NCBI GenBank assembly: GCA_028818695.1
Contig: JAPPNK010000004.1
Location: 62,001 to 126,000, forward strand
Origin: Candidatus Poribacteria bacterium
Lineage (GTDB): Bacteria; Poribacteria; WGA-4E; GCA-2687025
Reading direction: 5' to 3'
DNA length: 64,000 bases
Part shown: one piece after another, positions 9,177-17,553 of the stretch
Layout: each line of letters starts with the position of its first letter
How positions within the stretch are numbered: position 1 is the first letter of the stretch
The notes under the pieces: model-generated
The model's database searches: none
What the model was told of the DNA's origin: nothing
Seen by the model: only the letters and a program-made list of their open reading frames with translations
Translations under genes and position numbers: made by a program

Positions 9177-11027
9177 ATGAAACGCCGCCTTCATTGCTTA
9201 TGCGTCTGCTTGTTGACAGCGTGCGCGTTCAAGGCGTTCCCGTCGCCGGAGGTCTCGCGCCTCGGCCTTCCAGAAGGCGCCAAGCTGCGCATTGGCAAAG
9301 GTACCATCAACTCGCTCGCCTACTCGCCGGACAGCAGGAGGCTCGCCGCCGCGGGCAGCCTCGGCGTCTGGATCTACGACGCGCTCTACGGGGGCGAGAT
9401 CGCGCTGTTTCAAGGGCATACGCGCGGGGTTTTTTCGGCGGCATATTCCCCAGACGGCAAGAGAATCGTCAGCGCAAGCCGCGACAAAACGGTTCGCATC
9501 TGGGACGCCGAGACCGGCGAAACGCTCAAAACGCTCACTGGACATACCGACGCGGTTTATTCGGCGGCGTATTCTCCTAACGGCAAGCGCATCGCCAGCG
9601 CAAGCGGCGACGCAACGATACGCATCTGGGACGCTGAAACGGGCGCTCTTCTCAAAACGCTGGAAGGGGATGGTTATTCTGCTGTTTATTCAGCGGCGTT
9701 TTCGCCGGAAGGCAAGCGTATCGTCAGCGCGAGCCACCAAAGCGCGATATACATCTGGGACGTCGAGACGGGCGTCCGTCTCAAAACGCTGGAAGGGCAT
9801 ATTTATTCTGTCTATTCGGCGGCGTTTTCGCCGGACGGCAAGCGCATCGCCAGCACAGGCGAAGACGGAAGAGCGCGCATTTGGGACGCTGAGACGGGCG
9901 CCCTTCTCAAAACGCTTAAGCCTCTTATGGCGGGCGGGTTCAATTCGATCGCGTTTTCGCCGGACGGAAAATATCTTGCCGGAGGAGACCGCTCCAACCT
10001 GCAGCTGTGGAACGCCGCCAGCGGCTCGCCTCTTCCGCCGTTTGATCAAAAAGAAAGCGCCTATAGGATCGCATTTTCGCCGGACGGGCATTACATTGCA
10101 AGCGTTCATGGCGATCTCGGCATTCACATTTGGAACATCAAGATACGCGCCCTTGTCCGAGCGATTGAAGGACATACAGATTTCGCCGCGCTCTCACAGG
10201 ACGGCAAGCGAATTGCTGTCGCGTCACAAAGACGCTGGCATATTCAGATACGGGATCTCGACACAGGGGAGCTGCTCAAAACGCTGAAAGGGCAGACGCG
10301 AAGCCAGTCAGCGGCATTTTCGCCGGACGGAAAAGCGATCGTCTGCGCGAGTTTGATGAACTGGACGATTCGCATATGGAATCTTGACACAGGATCGATT
10401 CAAAAATCGCTGACCGGTCATACATCTCCTGTCGCTTCAGCCGCGTATTCTCCAGACGGCAATTGGATCGCCAGCGCGAGTCGGGATAAGACGGTACGCG
10501 TCTGGCATGCCAAAACGGGAATCCTTCTTAAAACGCTGAAAGGGCATACAGGAACCGTCTATTCGGCGTCCTATTCTCCGGACGGCAAACGCATCGCCAG
10601 CGCCAGTTTTGACCAGACGGTACGCGTCTGGGACGCCAAGACAGGCGCGCCTCTCAAAACGCTCAATGGACATACAGGAGGGGTTAAATCTGCCTCATAT
10701 TCTCCGGACAGCAAGCGAATCGTCAGCGCAAGCGACGATAAGACCGTTCGCATTTGGGACGCCGAGACAGGAGCTCTTCTCAAGACGCTCACAGGACATA
10801 CGGAGGATGTTCTTTCAGCGGCGTTTTCGCCGAACGGCAAGCATATTGTCAGCGCGAGCGAGGACGCGACAGCGCGCATCTGGGACGCCGAAACAGGCGC
10901 GCTTCTCAAAACGCTCAAAGGGCATAAAGGATGGGTCGTTTGGGCGGAGTATTTGCCGGACGGAAAGACGCTGGCGACCGCAGGCGGCGACGACGCCGTC
11001 ATCCTTTGGGACGTCTCCGACCTGTAG
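9177..11027 (+). CDS. WD40-repeat lipoprotein, paralog 2
   Basis: Exactly 616 residues like its neighbours, with the same lipobox-type leader (MKRRLHCLCVCLLTAC) and about 14 WD40 units. Bases 9778-10302 are identical, as read, to 11701-12225 in paralog 3. That block encodes the central, least WD40-like units (LNLQLW-type and IQIRDLDTGEL-type strands). Units near the C-terminus differ more between copies. The perfect block inside otherwise diverged genes points to a recent recombination or gene-conversion event. Function unknown; a surface-exposed binding scaffold is the simplest reading. Confidence 0.88.
   Translation: MKRRLHCLCVCLLTACAFKAFPSPEVSRLGLPEGAKLRIGKGTINSLAYSPDSRRLAAAGSLGVWIYDALYGGEIALFQGHTRGVFSAAYSPDGKRIVSASRDKTVRIWDAETGETLKTLTGHTDAVYSAAYSPNGKRIASASGDATIRIWDAETGALLKTLEGDGYSAVYSAAFSPEGKRIVSASHQSAIYIWDVETGVRLKTLEGHIYSVYSAAFSPDGKRIASTGEDGRARIWDAETGALLKTLKPLMAGGFNSIAFSPDGKYLAGGDRSNLQLWNAASGSPLPPFDQKESAYRIAFSPDGHYIASVHGDLGIHIWNIKIRALVRAIEGHTDFAALSQDGKRIAVASQRRWHIQIRDLDTGELLKTLKGQTRSQSAAFSPDGKAIVCASLMNWTIRIWNLDTGSIQKSLTGHTSPVASAAYSPDGNWIASASRDKTVRVWHAKTGILLKTLKGHTGTVYSASYSPDGKRIASASFDQTVRVWDAKTGAPLKTLNGHTGGVKSASYSPDSKRIVSASDDKTVRIWDAETGALLKTLTGHTEDVLSAAFSPNGKHIVSASEDATARIWDAETGALLKTLKGHKGWVVWAEYLPDGKTLATAGGDDAVILWDVSDL
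9778..10302 (+). repeat. 525-bp direct repeat, copy in WD40 paralog 2
   Basis: No difference from 11701-12225 was found when read base by base. The flanks on both sides carry substitutions. The block is internal to the coding sequence and in register (offset 1923 bp). Confidence 0.85.
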
Positions 11028-11040
11028 CCGCCCTCCGCCC

Positions 11041-11069
11041 TTGACCCATCCTCCGCTCTCCTTTAAGCT
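11041..11069 (+). promoter_or_regulatory. Promoter of WD40 copy 3
   Basis: TTGACC (11041-11046), 17 bp, TAAGCT (11064-11069), the third instance of the same promoter in the WD40 array. Confidence 0.6.
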
Positions 11070-11099
11070 AGAAGAAACCGATTCAAACGGGAGCCGCGC

Positions 11100-12950
11100 A
11101 TGAAACGCCGCCTTCATTGCTTATGCGTCTGCTTGTTGACAGCGTGCGCGTTCAAGGCGTTCCCGTCGCCGGAGGTCTCGCGCCTCGGCCTTCCAGAAGG
11201 CGCCAAGCTGCGCATCGGCAAAGGTATCATCAACTCGATCGCCTACTCGCCGGACGGCAAGAGGCTCGCCGCCGCGGGCAGCCTCGGCGTCTGGATCTAC
11301 GACGCGCTTTACGGGGACGAGATCGCACTGCTTCAAGGGCATACGCGCGGGGTCAATTCGGCGGCGTACTCGCCGGACGGGACCAAAATTGTTAGCGCAA
11401 GCAGCGACGCAACGATACGCATCTGGAACGCCGAAACCGGCGAAACGCTCAAAACGCTCACTGGACATACCGACGCGGTCTATTCGGCGGCGTATTCTCC
11501 AGACGGCAAGCGCATCGTCAGCGCAAGCGGCGACGCAACGATACGCATCTGGAACGCCGAAACGGGCGCTCTTCTCAAAACGCTGGAAGGGGATGGTTAT
11601 TCTGCTGTCTATTCAGCGGCGTATTCGCCGGACGGCAAGCGTATCGTCAGCGCGAGCCACCAAAGCGCGATACACATCTGGGACGCCGAAACGGGCGTCC
11701 GTCTCAAAACGCTGGAAGGGCATATTTATTCTGTCTATTCGGCGGCGTTTTCGCCGGACGGCAAGCGCATCGCCAGCACAGGCGAAGACGGAAGAGCGCG
11801 CATTTGGGACGCTGAGACGGGCGCCCTTCTCAAAACGCTTAAGCCTCTTATGGCGGGCGGGTTCAATTCGATCGCGTTTTCGCCGGACGGAAAATATCTT
11901 GCCGGAGGAGACCGCTCCAACCTGCAGCTGTGGAACGCCGCCAGCGGCTCGCCTCTTCCGCCGTTTGATCAAAAAGAAAGCGCCTATAGGATCGCATTTT
12001 CGCCGGACGGGCATTACATTGCAAGCGTTCATGGCGATCTCGGCATTCACATTTGGAACATCAAGATACGCGCCCTTGTCCGAGCGATTGAAGGACATAC
12101 AGATTTCGCCGCGCTCTCACAGGACGGCAAGCGAATTGCTGTCGCGTCACAAAGACGCTGGCATATTCAGATACGGGATCTCGACACAGGGGAGCTGCTC
12201 AAAACGCTGAAAGGGCAGACGCGAAACCAGTCAGCGGCATTTTCGCCGGACGGAAAAGCGATCGTCAGTGCGAGTTGGGGGGACAGGACGATTCGCATAT
12301 GGAATCTTGACACAGGATCGATTCACAAATCGTTGACCGGGCATACATCTTCTGCCGCTTCAGCTGCGTATTCTCCAGACAGCAATTGGATCGCCAGCGC
12401 GAGTTGGGACAAGACGGTACGCGTCTGGCATGCCAAAGCAGGACTCCTTTTCAAAACGCTGGAAGGACATACATGGATCGTCTCTTCGGCGGCGTTTTCG
12501 CCGGACGGCAAACGCATCGTCAGCGCGAGTTGGGACAAGACGGTACGCGTCTGGGACTTCCTGACGGGCGCGCTTCTCAACACGCTCACCGGGCATACAG
12601 AGAACGTCTATTCGGCAGAGTATTCGCCGGACGGCAAACGCATCGCCAGCGCAAGCAGCGACAAAACGGTACGCGTCTGGGATGCCGAAACGGGCGCCCT
12701 TCTCAACACGCTTGCCGGGCATACGGGCTATATCCGCTCGGCCGCGTACTCTCCGGACGGCAAGCATATCGTCAGCGCAAGCGACGACGCGACAGCGCGC
12801 ATCTGGGACGCCGAGACGGGCGCCCTTCTCAAAACGATCAAAGGGCATAAAGAATGGGTCGTTTGGGCGGCGCTTCTGCCGGACGGAAAGACGCTAGCGA
12901 CCGCAAGCCGCGACGGCGTCATCCTCATTTGGGATGTTTCCGACCTTTAA
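11100..12950 (+). CDS. WD40-repeat lipoprotein, paralog 3
   Basis: Third 616-residue paralog, with leader ending in LLTAC and about 14 WD40 units ending in ILIWDVSDL. It shares the 525-bp perfect block with paralog 2. Outside it, the units after residue 400 differ at many surface positions (for example GKAIVSASWGDRTIRIWN against GKAIVCASLMNWTIRIWN). This pattern of conserved framework with changed loop residues would suit a set of binding proteins with different partners, but that is an inference. It is convergent with thiO, 27 bp away. Confidence 0.88.
   Translation: MKRRLHCLCVCLLTACAFKAFPSPEVSRLGLPEGAKLRIGKGIINSIAYSPDGKRLAAAGSLGVWIYDALYGDEIALLQGHTRGVNSAAYSPDGTKIVSASSDATIRIWNAETGETLKTLTGHTDAVYSAAYSPDGKRIVSASGDATIRIWNAETGALLKTLEGDGYSAVYSAAYSPDGKRIVSASHQSAIHIWDAETGVRLKTLEGHIYSVYSAAFSPDGKRIASTGEDGRARIWDAETGALLKTLKPLMAGGFNSIAFSPDGKYLAGGDRSNLQLWNAASGSPLPPFDQKESAYRIAFSPDGHYIASVHGDLGIHIWNIKIRALVRAIEGHTDFAALSQDGKRIAVASQRRWHIQIRDLDTGELLKTLKGQTRNQSAAFSPDGKAIVSASWGDRTIRIWNLDTGSIHKSLTGHTSSAASAAYSPDSNWIASASWDKTVRVWHAKAGLLFKTLEGHTWIVSSAAFSPDGKRIVSASWDKTVRVWDFLTGALLNTLTGHTENVYSAEYSPDGKRIASASSDKTVRVWDAETGALLNTLAGHTGYIRSAAYSPDGKHIVSASDDATARIWDAETGALLKTIKGHKEWVVWAALLPDGKTLATASRDGVILIWDVSDL
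11701..12225 (+). repeat. 525-bp direct repeat, copy in WD40 paralog 3
   Basis: Partner of the block at 9778-10302; identical as read. Confidence 0.85.
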
Positions 12951-12977
12951 CCGAGTTACATGGTAAGAGCCGCTTAT

Positions 12978-14099
12978 TTAACGGTCGCGTTCTGGGTTGA
13001 AGTCGTCCAGCGGGACGGGCGTTTCTCCCGTCAAAATGCCGTCCGCGATGATGCGCGCCGTCGCCGGGGCGAGCAGCCATCCGACCTTGTAATGCCCCGT
13101 TGCGACCCACAGCCCAGGGCGCAGCTCCCCGATATACGGGTAGCGGCGGGCAGGCGCCGGGCGCAGCCCCGCCCATGCCTGTAAGACGCGCCCTCCCTTG
13201 AGACCTGGCGCCGCTCTGAACGCTCCCGTCCGCAGCCGCTCTACGCCCTCCGCTGTGACGCTCTTGTCAAAGCCCGCCTCCTCCACTGTCGCGCCGACGA
13301 TGAACGTTCCGTCCGCGCGCTGCGCTAGATAGGTCTCCTCTGCGCTGACGACGCGCGACAACGCCCCAGGCGGCGCCTCCATGCGCAGAACCTGCCCCCG
13401 CACAGGCCGCGCCGGCAGAAACAATCCCGCCCGCTCCGCCAGCTCTCCCGACCAGCAGCCGGCGGCTAGCAGCGTCGTCTGGGCGCGCCGTTCATGCGTC
13501 TCTGCCTCCGCGCCGACGCAGCGATCCTTCTCAAAAAGCAAGCGGACAGCTGCCTCCCCCAGATGAATCTTCCCCCCAAGCCGTTCAAAAGCGGACGCGA
13601 GCGCTCTCAAAAAACGGGGCGGGCGTATCTGCGCGTCTCCAGGATAAAAACAGCCGCCCAGCGAATTGGGCGTCAAAAGCGGCTCCATCTCCACAACGCC
13701 CCTCGGCTCCATCCACTCAACCGATACGCCGCGCGATTGTTGAAACTCTGCCAGACGGCGCAGCGACTCGCGCGACGCTTCGGTCAACGCGATCTGCAGC
13801 CCGCCGCAAGCGCGGTATTCAGGGTCGATGCCTGAAGCGTCCATCAGCTCCGCCGCCAAGCGCGGATACGCCTGCATGCTGGTCTGGGCGAGCCATCCGT
13901 ACGGGTCGTCCGTTGTGATGCGCTGGCGCAAAAATCCCGCCGCCGCCCATGACGCCTCGCGCCCCGCCTGCGCGTTCCGCTCCATGATATCAACCCGCGC
14001 GCCCCGCTTGGCAGCCTCATACCCCGCCATGAGACCGATGACGCCGGCGCCGACGATGAGAAGGTCGGGCTTTACCGGTGCCAATCGGCGATCTCCCAC
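12978..14099 (-). CDS. thiO: Glycine oxidase ThiO-like FAD oxidoreductase
   Basis: A 373-residue member of the DAAO/ThiO flavoprotein family. The dinucleotide-binding motif LLIVGAGVIGLMAGYEAAKRG is near residue 13, followed by the acidic end of strand 2 (VDIME). WAAAGFL and the C-terminal GLRPAPARRYPYIGEL...GHYKVGWLLAPATARIIAD fit ThiO, which oxidises glycine to iminoglycine for thiazole synthesis. No other thi gene is adjacent, so other D-amino-acid oxidase-like activity is possible. Translation appears to begin at GTG 14099, 28 bp inside the end of the HAD gene, indicating coupling. Confidence 0.82.
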   Translation of the reverse strand: MGDRRLAPVKPDLLIVGAGVIGLMAGYEAAKRGARVDIMERNAQAGREASWAAAGFLRQRITTDDPYGWLAQTSMQAYPRLAAELMDASGIDPEYRACGGLQIALTEASRESLRRLAEFQQSRGVSVEWMEPRGVVEMEPLLTPNSLGGCFYPGDAQIRPPRFLRALASAFERLGGKIHLGEAAVRLLFEKDRCVGAEAETHERRAQTTLLAAGCWSGELAERAGLFLPARPVRGQVLRMEAPPGALSRVVSAEETYLAQRADGTFIVGATVEEAGFDKSVTAEGVERLRTGAFRAAPGLKGGRVLQAWAGLRPAPARRYPYIGELRPGLWVATGHYKVGWLLAPATARIIADGILTGETPVPLDDFNPERDR

Positions 14100-14731
14100 C
14101 CGGCGCGTGAGGCGAACCAGCGCAGGCGCCTCTTCGGCGTCACCGCGACAGGCGTTTGAACGCGCTTCAATAGAGCGGCGTCGGAACGGCGGTCGGCGTA
14201 AGCGGTCGCTTCTGAAAGGCGAAACCCATGTTGAGCCGCCATCTCTTCGGCGATCGTCACCTTATGCCTGCCCATCGGATGCAAAGCGGCGAGCCGCCCT
14301 GTGACGATCCCTTCGGCGGTCTCAAGGACGGAAGCGCGGTATCCGTCCGCGCCGAGATGCGCCGCGATCGGCGCGACCAGCATATCCAGGCTGCCGGACA
14401 GTACGAGAATCAGATCGCCGTCCGCGCGGTGCCGATTGACCGCTTCGTATGCAGCGGCGGAGATGCGCGCTTTCATCTCCGCCTCTATGAACTGCGCCGC
14501 GGCGTCTCGCAGCAGATCGATCGGCTTGCCGCTCAAATACGAGCGGTTCGCTTTGAGGGCGCGGGCGGGGTCGCGCGGCAGGTCTGCCAGCATATGCGCA
14601 AACCAGCGCGCAAGGTCTCTGAACCGAACGACGCCCTGCTCCATGAGATGCGCCGCAAACTTTTTTTCAGACGAGCAGTCGATGACGGTGCCGTCAAGGT
14701 CAAAAATGGCGGCGCGGCGGATTGGAGGCAT
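14072..14731 (-). CDS. HAD-IB family phosphatase (SerB-like)
   Basis: A 219-residue haloacid dehalogenase hydrolase of subfamily IB. Motif I is FDLDGTVID near residue 10 (nucleophile and general-acid Asp). Motif II is VLSGSLD, motif III Lys is in MGRHKVTIAEE, and motif IV is AYADRRSDAALL. The cap is the helical type inserted after motif I (residues about 20-110). Family members remove phosphate from phosphoserine or similar small esters; the substrate is not evident. It is upstream of and overlaps thiO. Confidence 0.8.
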   Translation of the reverse strand: MPPIRRAAIFDLDGTVIDCSSEKKFAAHLMEQGVVRFRDLARWFAHMLADLPRDPARALKANRSYLSGKPIDLLRDAAAQFIEAEMKARISAAAYEAVNRHRADGDLILVLSGSLDMLVAPIAAHLGADGYRASVLETAEGIVTGRLAALHPMGRHKVTIAEEMAAQHGFRLSEATAYADRRSDAALLKRVQTPVAVTPKRRLRWFASRAGWEIADWHR

Positions 14732-14852
14732 ACGCGGCTGGTTTCCGGCGGATTAGATTCGACACATCAGAATACTATGATGCCAGACAGAGCCGATTTC
14801 GTCAAGCGCGGCGCCGGCTGGACGACCTTTAGCCGCCGTCCGCTTCAACGCT

Positions 14853-15680
14853 CTAGCTGCCGCTCGGCGTCTTCAGCATGCCCCATGTGACGGCGGCTCG
14901 ATGAAGCGGATTCACTGAAAAGGACAGGTCCATCCACTGCTTCAATTCGGTCTCGTTCAGCGCGCGGTTGAAGAGCGCGAATTCGTCGAGAAGCCCTTTG
15001 AAATAGGAGCTGTTGTGCGTCCGCCCGCCGATGGAGGAGTCGTTGTCGTTGAAGATGATGGACGGGTTGTCGCCGTTGATCGTCTTGTTGCCCGCTTCGA
15101 CGCCGTTGACATAGATCGCCATCTTGGAGCCGTCGAAGGTCGCCGCCATGTGCGTCCACTGGTTTTCTTGGATGGCGAGGTTCGGCAGCGTCAGACTGTT
15201 GTCCACATCGCCGCCGTCAAACGGTCCCATACGGTCGGCTCCGCCGGGTCCTGAGTTCAGATAGAGGCAGGCGCCGCTTCCGCCGAGCAGGACGAATTCG
15301 ACCGAGTCGTCGCTCGCGCCGGATTTTTGGTAGATCATGTTGCCCCAGTTGTGGCATGTTCCGCCTTCAAAAATTTCAGACGGGTTCACCCACGCCATCG
15401 CGGTCAACTGTTCAACATCCAGTCGGTCGTCGTCCGGCACAACCGCAATGCCCGATTCCAACTCGACGCCGCCTCCGACGCGTCCGTCCGCCCATTTGAA
15501 GTCTCCGTTGATCTTTGCTTCAAAGTTGTTCGGGCTGCTGTCGGCGGCGGTTTCTCCTCTGCCCTCTTCAAAAGCGAGGTAGAGAATGAGCGCATCCTCG
15601 CGCGGCAGTTCGACGGCGGAGGAGAACAAAGGCGCGGCAAAAAGAACGGCGGCAGCGCATATCGTCAAAAAACGTTTCAT
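14853..15680 (-). CDS. Secreted LamG/concanavalin A-like protein
   Basis: A 275-residue exported protein: signal peptide MKRFLTICAAAVLFAAPLFSSA, then one LamG-like jellyroll (DALILYLAFEEGRGETAADS, MAWVNPSE, WTHMAATFDGSKMAIYVNG, GLLDEFALFNRALNETELKQ). This fold binds carbohydrate or protein ligands outside the cell. After the jellyroll is a short tail SVNPLHRAAVTWGMLK that matches the C-terminal tails of three unrelated secreted proteins at 33-34.7 kb (VDPSGKAAAVWASLKAR type). The shared tail is described as a finding. Confidence 0.8.
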   Translation of the reverse strand: MKRFLTICAAAVLFAAPLFSSAVELPREDALILYLAFEEGRGETAADSSPNNFEAKINGDFKWADGRVGGGVELESGIAVVPDDDRLDVEQLTAMAWVNPSEIFEGGTCHNWGNMIYQKSGASDDSVEFVLLGGSGACLYLNSGPGGADRMGPFDGGDVDNSLTLPNLAIQENQWTHMAATFDGSKMAIYVNGVEAGNKTINGDNPSIIFNDNDSSIGGRTHNSSYFKGLLDEFALFNRALNETELKQWMDLSFSVNPLHRAAVTWGMLKTPSGS

Positions 15681-15769
15681 CGTTCAGTCCTTATGCGGCT
15701 ATTCATCTACATTTCAACATCTCTCCGCTTCACGTTAACCGAAATTGTCCTAAAGTTCAATCGTCTGAT

Positions 15770-15918
15770 GGCAGCCTCTACAGACGATGATTTTGATTTT
15801 AGAACTGTTTTGGAAATGTGGAGGCTGTCTGGGAGATCTCTGGATTCCCGCTTTCGCGGGAATAGCGATGTGTCCGATTTGAACAGGATTTTGTATATCC
15901 TCGTTTGTAAAGAATGCC
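15770..15918 (+). repeat. MITE-like inverted-repeat element, copy A (149 bp)
   Basis: Same family as 37223-37373 and 61877-62027. The left end is ggcagcctctacagacgatg and the degenerate right end is its approximate reverse complement. The central palindrome attcccgctttcgcgggaat is at 15844-15863. It occupies most of the 345-bp gap between the LamG gene and the PhyH pair. No clear target duplication is seen for this copy. Confidence 0.7.
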
Positions 15919-16025
15919 GGTCGGAAGGGGAGGTTGAAGAAAACGGCTCCTCGTAGTAATCTGTATATGCAGTTGTATGAACGGGCGTCTCAACAGAATA
16001 TCGGTCACAAAACGATGGAGCGCAT

Positions 16026-16787
16026 ATGACAGCCGAAGAACGCTTTTTGTTTGACCTGCAGGGTTATCTTGTTGTCAAGGGCGTCCTGAGCGGCGGCGAG
16101 CTGAAAACGCTCAACGAGATCGCCGATGAGCGCATCGCAAAAGACGAGAACCCAAACGAGCGGAATTGGCGGCGCAGCCGATGCAGCCTCTGGGCGCAGG
16201 AGTGCGTCGACCTGATTGACCACGAAAAGCTGCTCCCTTACTGGACAAGCCTGCTCGGTCCCTTCTTTCGCCTTGACCATGATTACTGCATCTTCATGCG
16301 GAAAGGAGCCGACGGCGGGCAGCTTCACGGCGGGGCGCATGTAACCCACCGCGCAGGCGACCACTGGTACAAATGCCAAGACGGGGTCATGCGCAACGGT
16401 CTGACCGTCTTCACCTACAACCTTTCCCCCGCCAACAAAGGCGACGGCGGATTCGCATGCGTACCCGCAAGCCATAAGACCAACTTTCTCACAAAAATGC
16501 CCCGCGATGTGCGCGCGTTTCAGCGAGAGGCGCATTATGTCGTTCAGCCGGAGGTGGAGGCGGGCGACGTCGTCATCTTCACCGAGGCGCTCATCCACGG
16601 AACGATGCCATGGACGGCTGATCATCAGCGGCGCGGGCTGCTCTACAAATACAGCCCAGGACACTCCGCATGGTCGCAAAAGGGGTACAGCCTGAACGAA
16701 TTTGAAGGGTTTCAGCTCACCGACCGGCAGAAGCGCATCTTAGAGCCGCCGTGCGTCGGCGGACGGGAACCTGTTCTGCAAAACTAA
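16026..16787 (+). CDS. PhyH-family protein with HxG in place of HxD, paralog 1
   Basis: A 253-residue PhyH-like protein: FFRLDHDYCIFMRKG, then LHGG (His101-Gly-Gly103), then the core strand with GDGGFACVPASHK, the distal ALIHGTMPWTADHQRR (His191, Arg202/203) and YKYSPGHSAW. Alignment with the canonical paralog at 3385 places His101-Gly102-Gly103 where WHRD gives His-x-Asp. The metal-binding carboxylate therefore appears to be Gly. In known Fe/2-oxoglutarate halogenases (SyrB2 HxA, WelO5 HxG) this replacement opens a site for halide. Whether that applies here is unproven. It starts an operon with its paralog (19 bp downstream) and larC. ATG is preceded by GGAG. Confidence 0.82.
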   Translation: MTAEERFLFDLQGYLVVKGVLSGGELKTLNEIADERIAKDENPNERNWRRSRCSLWAQECVDLIDHEKLLPYWTSLLGPFFRLDHDYCIFMRKGADGGQLHGGAHVTHRAGDHWYKCQDGVMRNGLTVFTYNLSPANKGDGGFACVPASHKTNFLTKMPRDVRAFQREAHYVVQPEVEAGDVVIFTEALIHGTMPWTADHQRRGLLYKYSPGHSAWSQKGYSLNEFEGFQLTDRQKRILEPPCVGGREPVLQN

Positions 16788-16806
16788 CGCGGGAAGGAAA
16801 GCGGAC

Positions 16807-17553
16807 ATGACCGACGAAGAAAAATTTGTGTTCGATCTTGAGGGTTATTTTGTCCTCAAAAATGTGTTGAACGAGGATGAGCTGAAGGAGATGAACGCCG
16901 TCGCCGACGAAGCGATGGGTCGAGGCGGAGGGCGGGGCGGGCGAGTCTGCCAGTGGGGACCGCAATTCACCAACCTGATAGACCATCCGCGCATACTTCC
17001 CTACCTGCTGGACCTGTTGGGTTCCAAGTTCCGCCTTGACCATGACTACTGCATCTTCATGCAGAAAGGCGACACGGGCGGCGGGCTTCACGGCGGAACG
17101 GACGGCGGAGCGCACATGGGCGAGGCTGACCACTGGTATAAGTACACGAACGGCGTTATGCGCAACGGGCTTAGCGTCTTCACCTTCTTTTTGACGCCCG
17201 CGCGTCAAGGCGACGGCGGATTCGCATGCATACCCGGCAGCCATAAAAGCAACTTCTACCGAGAGATACCGGGCGAGGTGCGGCAGTTTAAACGCAGACC
17301 GAGCTATGTCGTTCAGCCCGAAGTGGAAGCGGGCGACGCGCTCTTCTTCACCGAGGCGCTTGTGCATGGCACCATGCCATGGACGGCAGACCATCAGCGG
17401 CGCGCCCTGCTGTATAAATACAGCCCCGGACATTCAGCATGGAGCGGCAACTTCTACAACCTAGACGAATTCGACTCGCTCACAGATCAGCAGCGGCGGA
17501 TACTGCAGCCGCCCTCCATCGGCGGAAGGCCGGACGTCGTCGCGCGGACATGA
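16807..17553 (+). CDS. PhyH-family protein with HxG in place of HxD, paralog 2
   Basis: A 248-residue tandem paralog of the preceding gene, similar along its whole length. The same key positions are seen: KFRLDHDYCIFMQKG, LHGG (His95-Gly-Gly97), GDGGFACIPGSHKSNF, EALVHGTMPWTADHQRR (His187, Arg198/199) and YKYSPGHSAW. It has an extra TDGGAHM insertion after LHGG, including an Asp that might act as an alternative ligand; paralog 1 lacks it. The strong conservation of everything except the usual Asp in both copies argues for a functioning enzyme rather than decay. The stop overlaps the larC start by 4 bp (ATGA). Confidence 0.82.
   Translation: MTDEEKFVFDLEGYFVLKNVLNEDELKEMNAVADEAMGRGGGRGGRVCQWGPQFTNLIDHPRILPYLLDLLGSKFRLDHDYCIFMQKGDTGGGLHGGTDGGAHMGEADHWYKYTNGVMRNGLSVFTFFLTPARQGDGGFACIPGSHKSNFYREIPGEVRQFKRRPSYVVQPEVEAGDALFFTEALVHGTMPWTADHQRRALLYKYSPGHSAWSGNFYNLDEFDSLTDQQRRILQPPSIGGRPDVVART

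Noticed and set aside
7254-12950. Regular DNA periodicity that might suggest a CRISPR array or minisatellite
   Set aside because: The period of about 126 bp corresponds to WD40 units in one continuous reading frame, with no short identical repeat and spacer structure.
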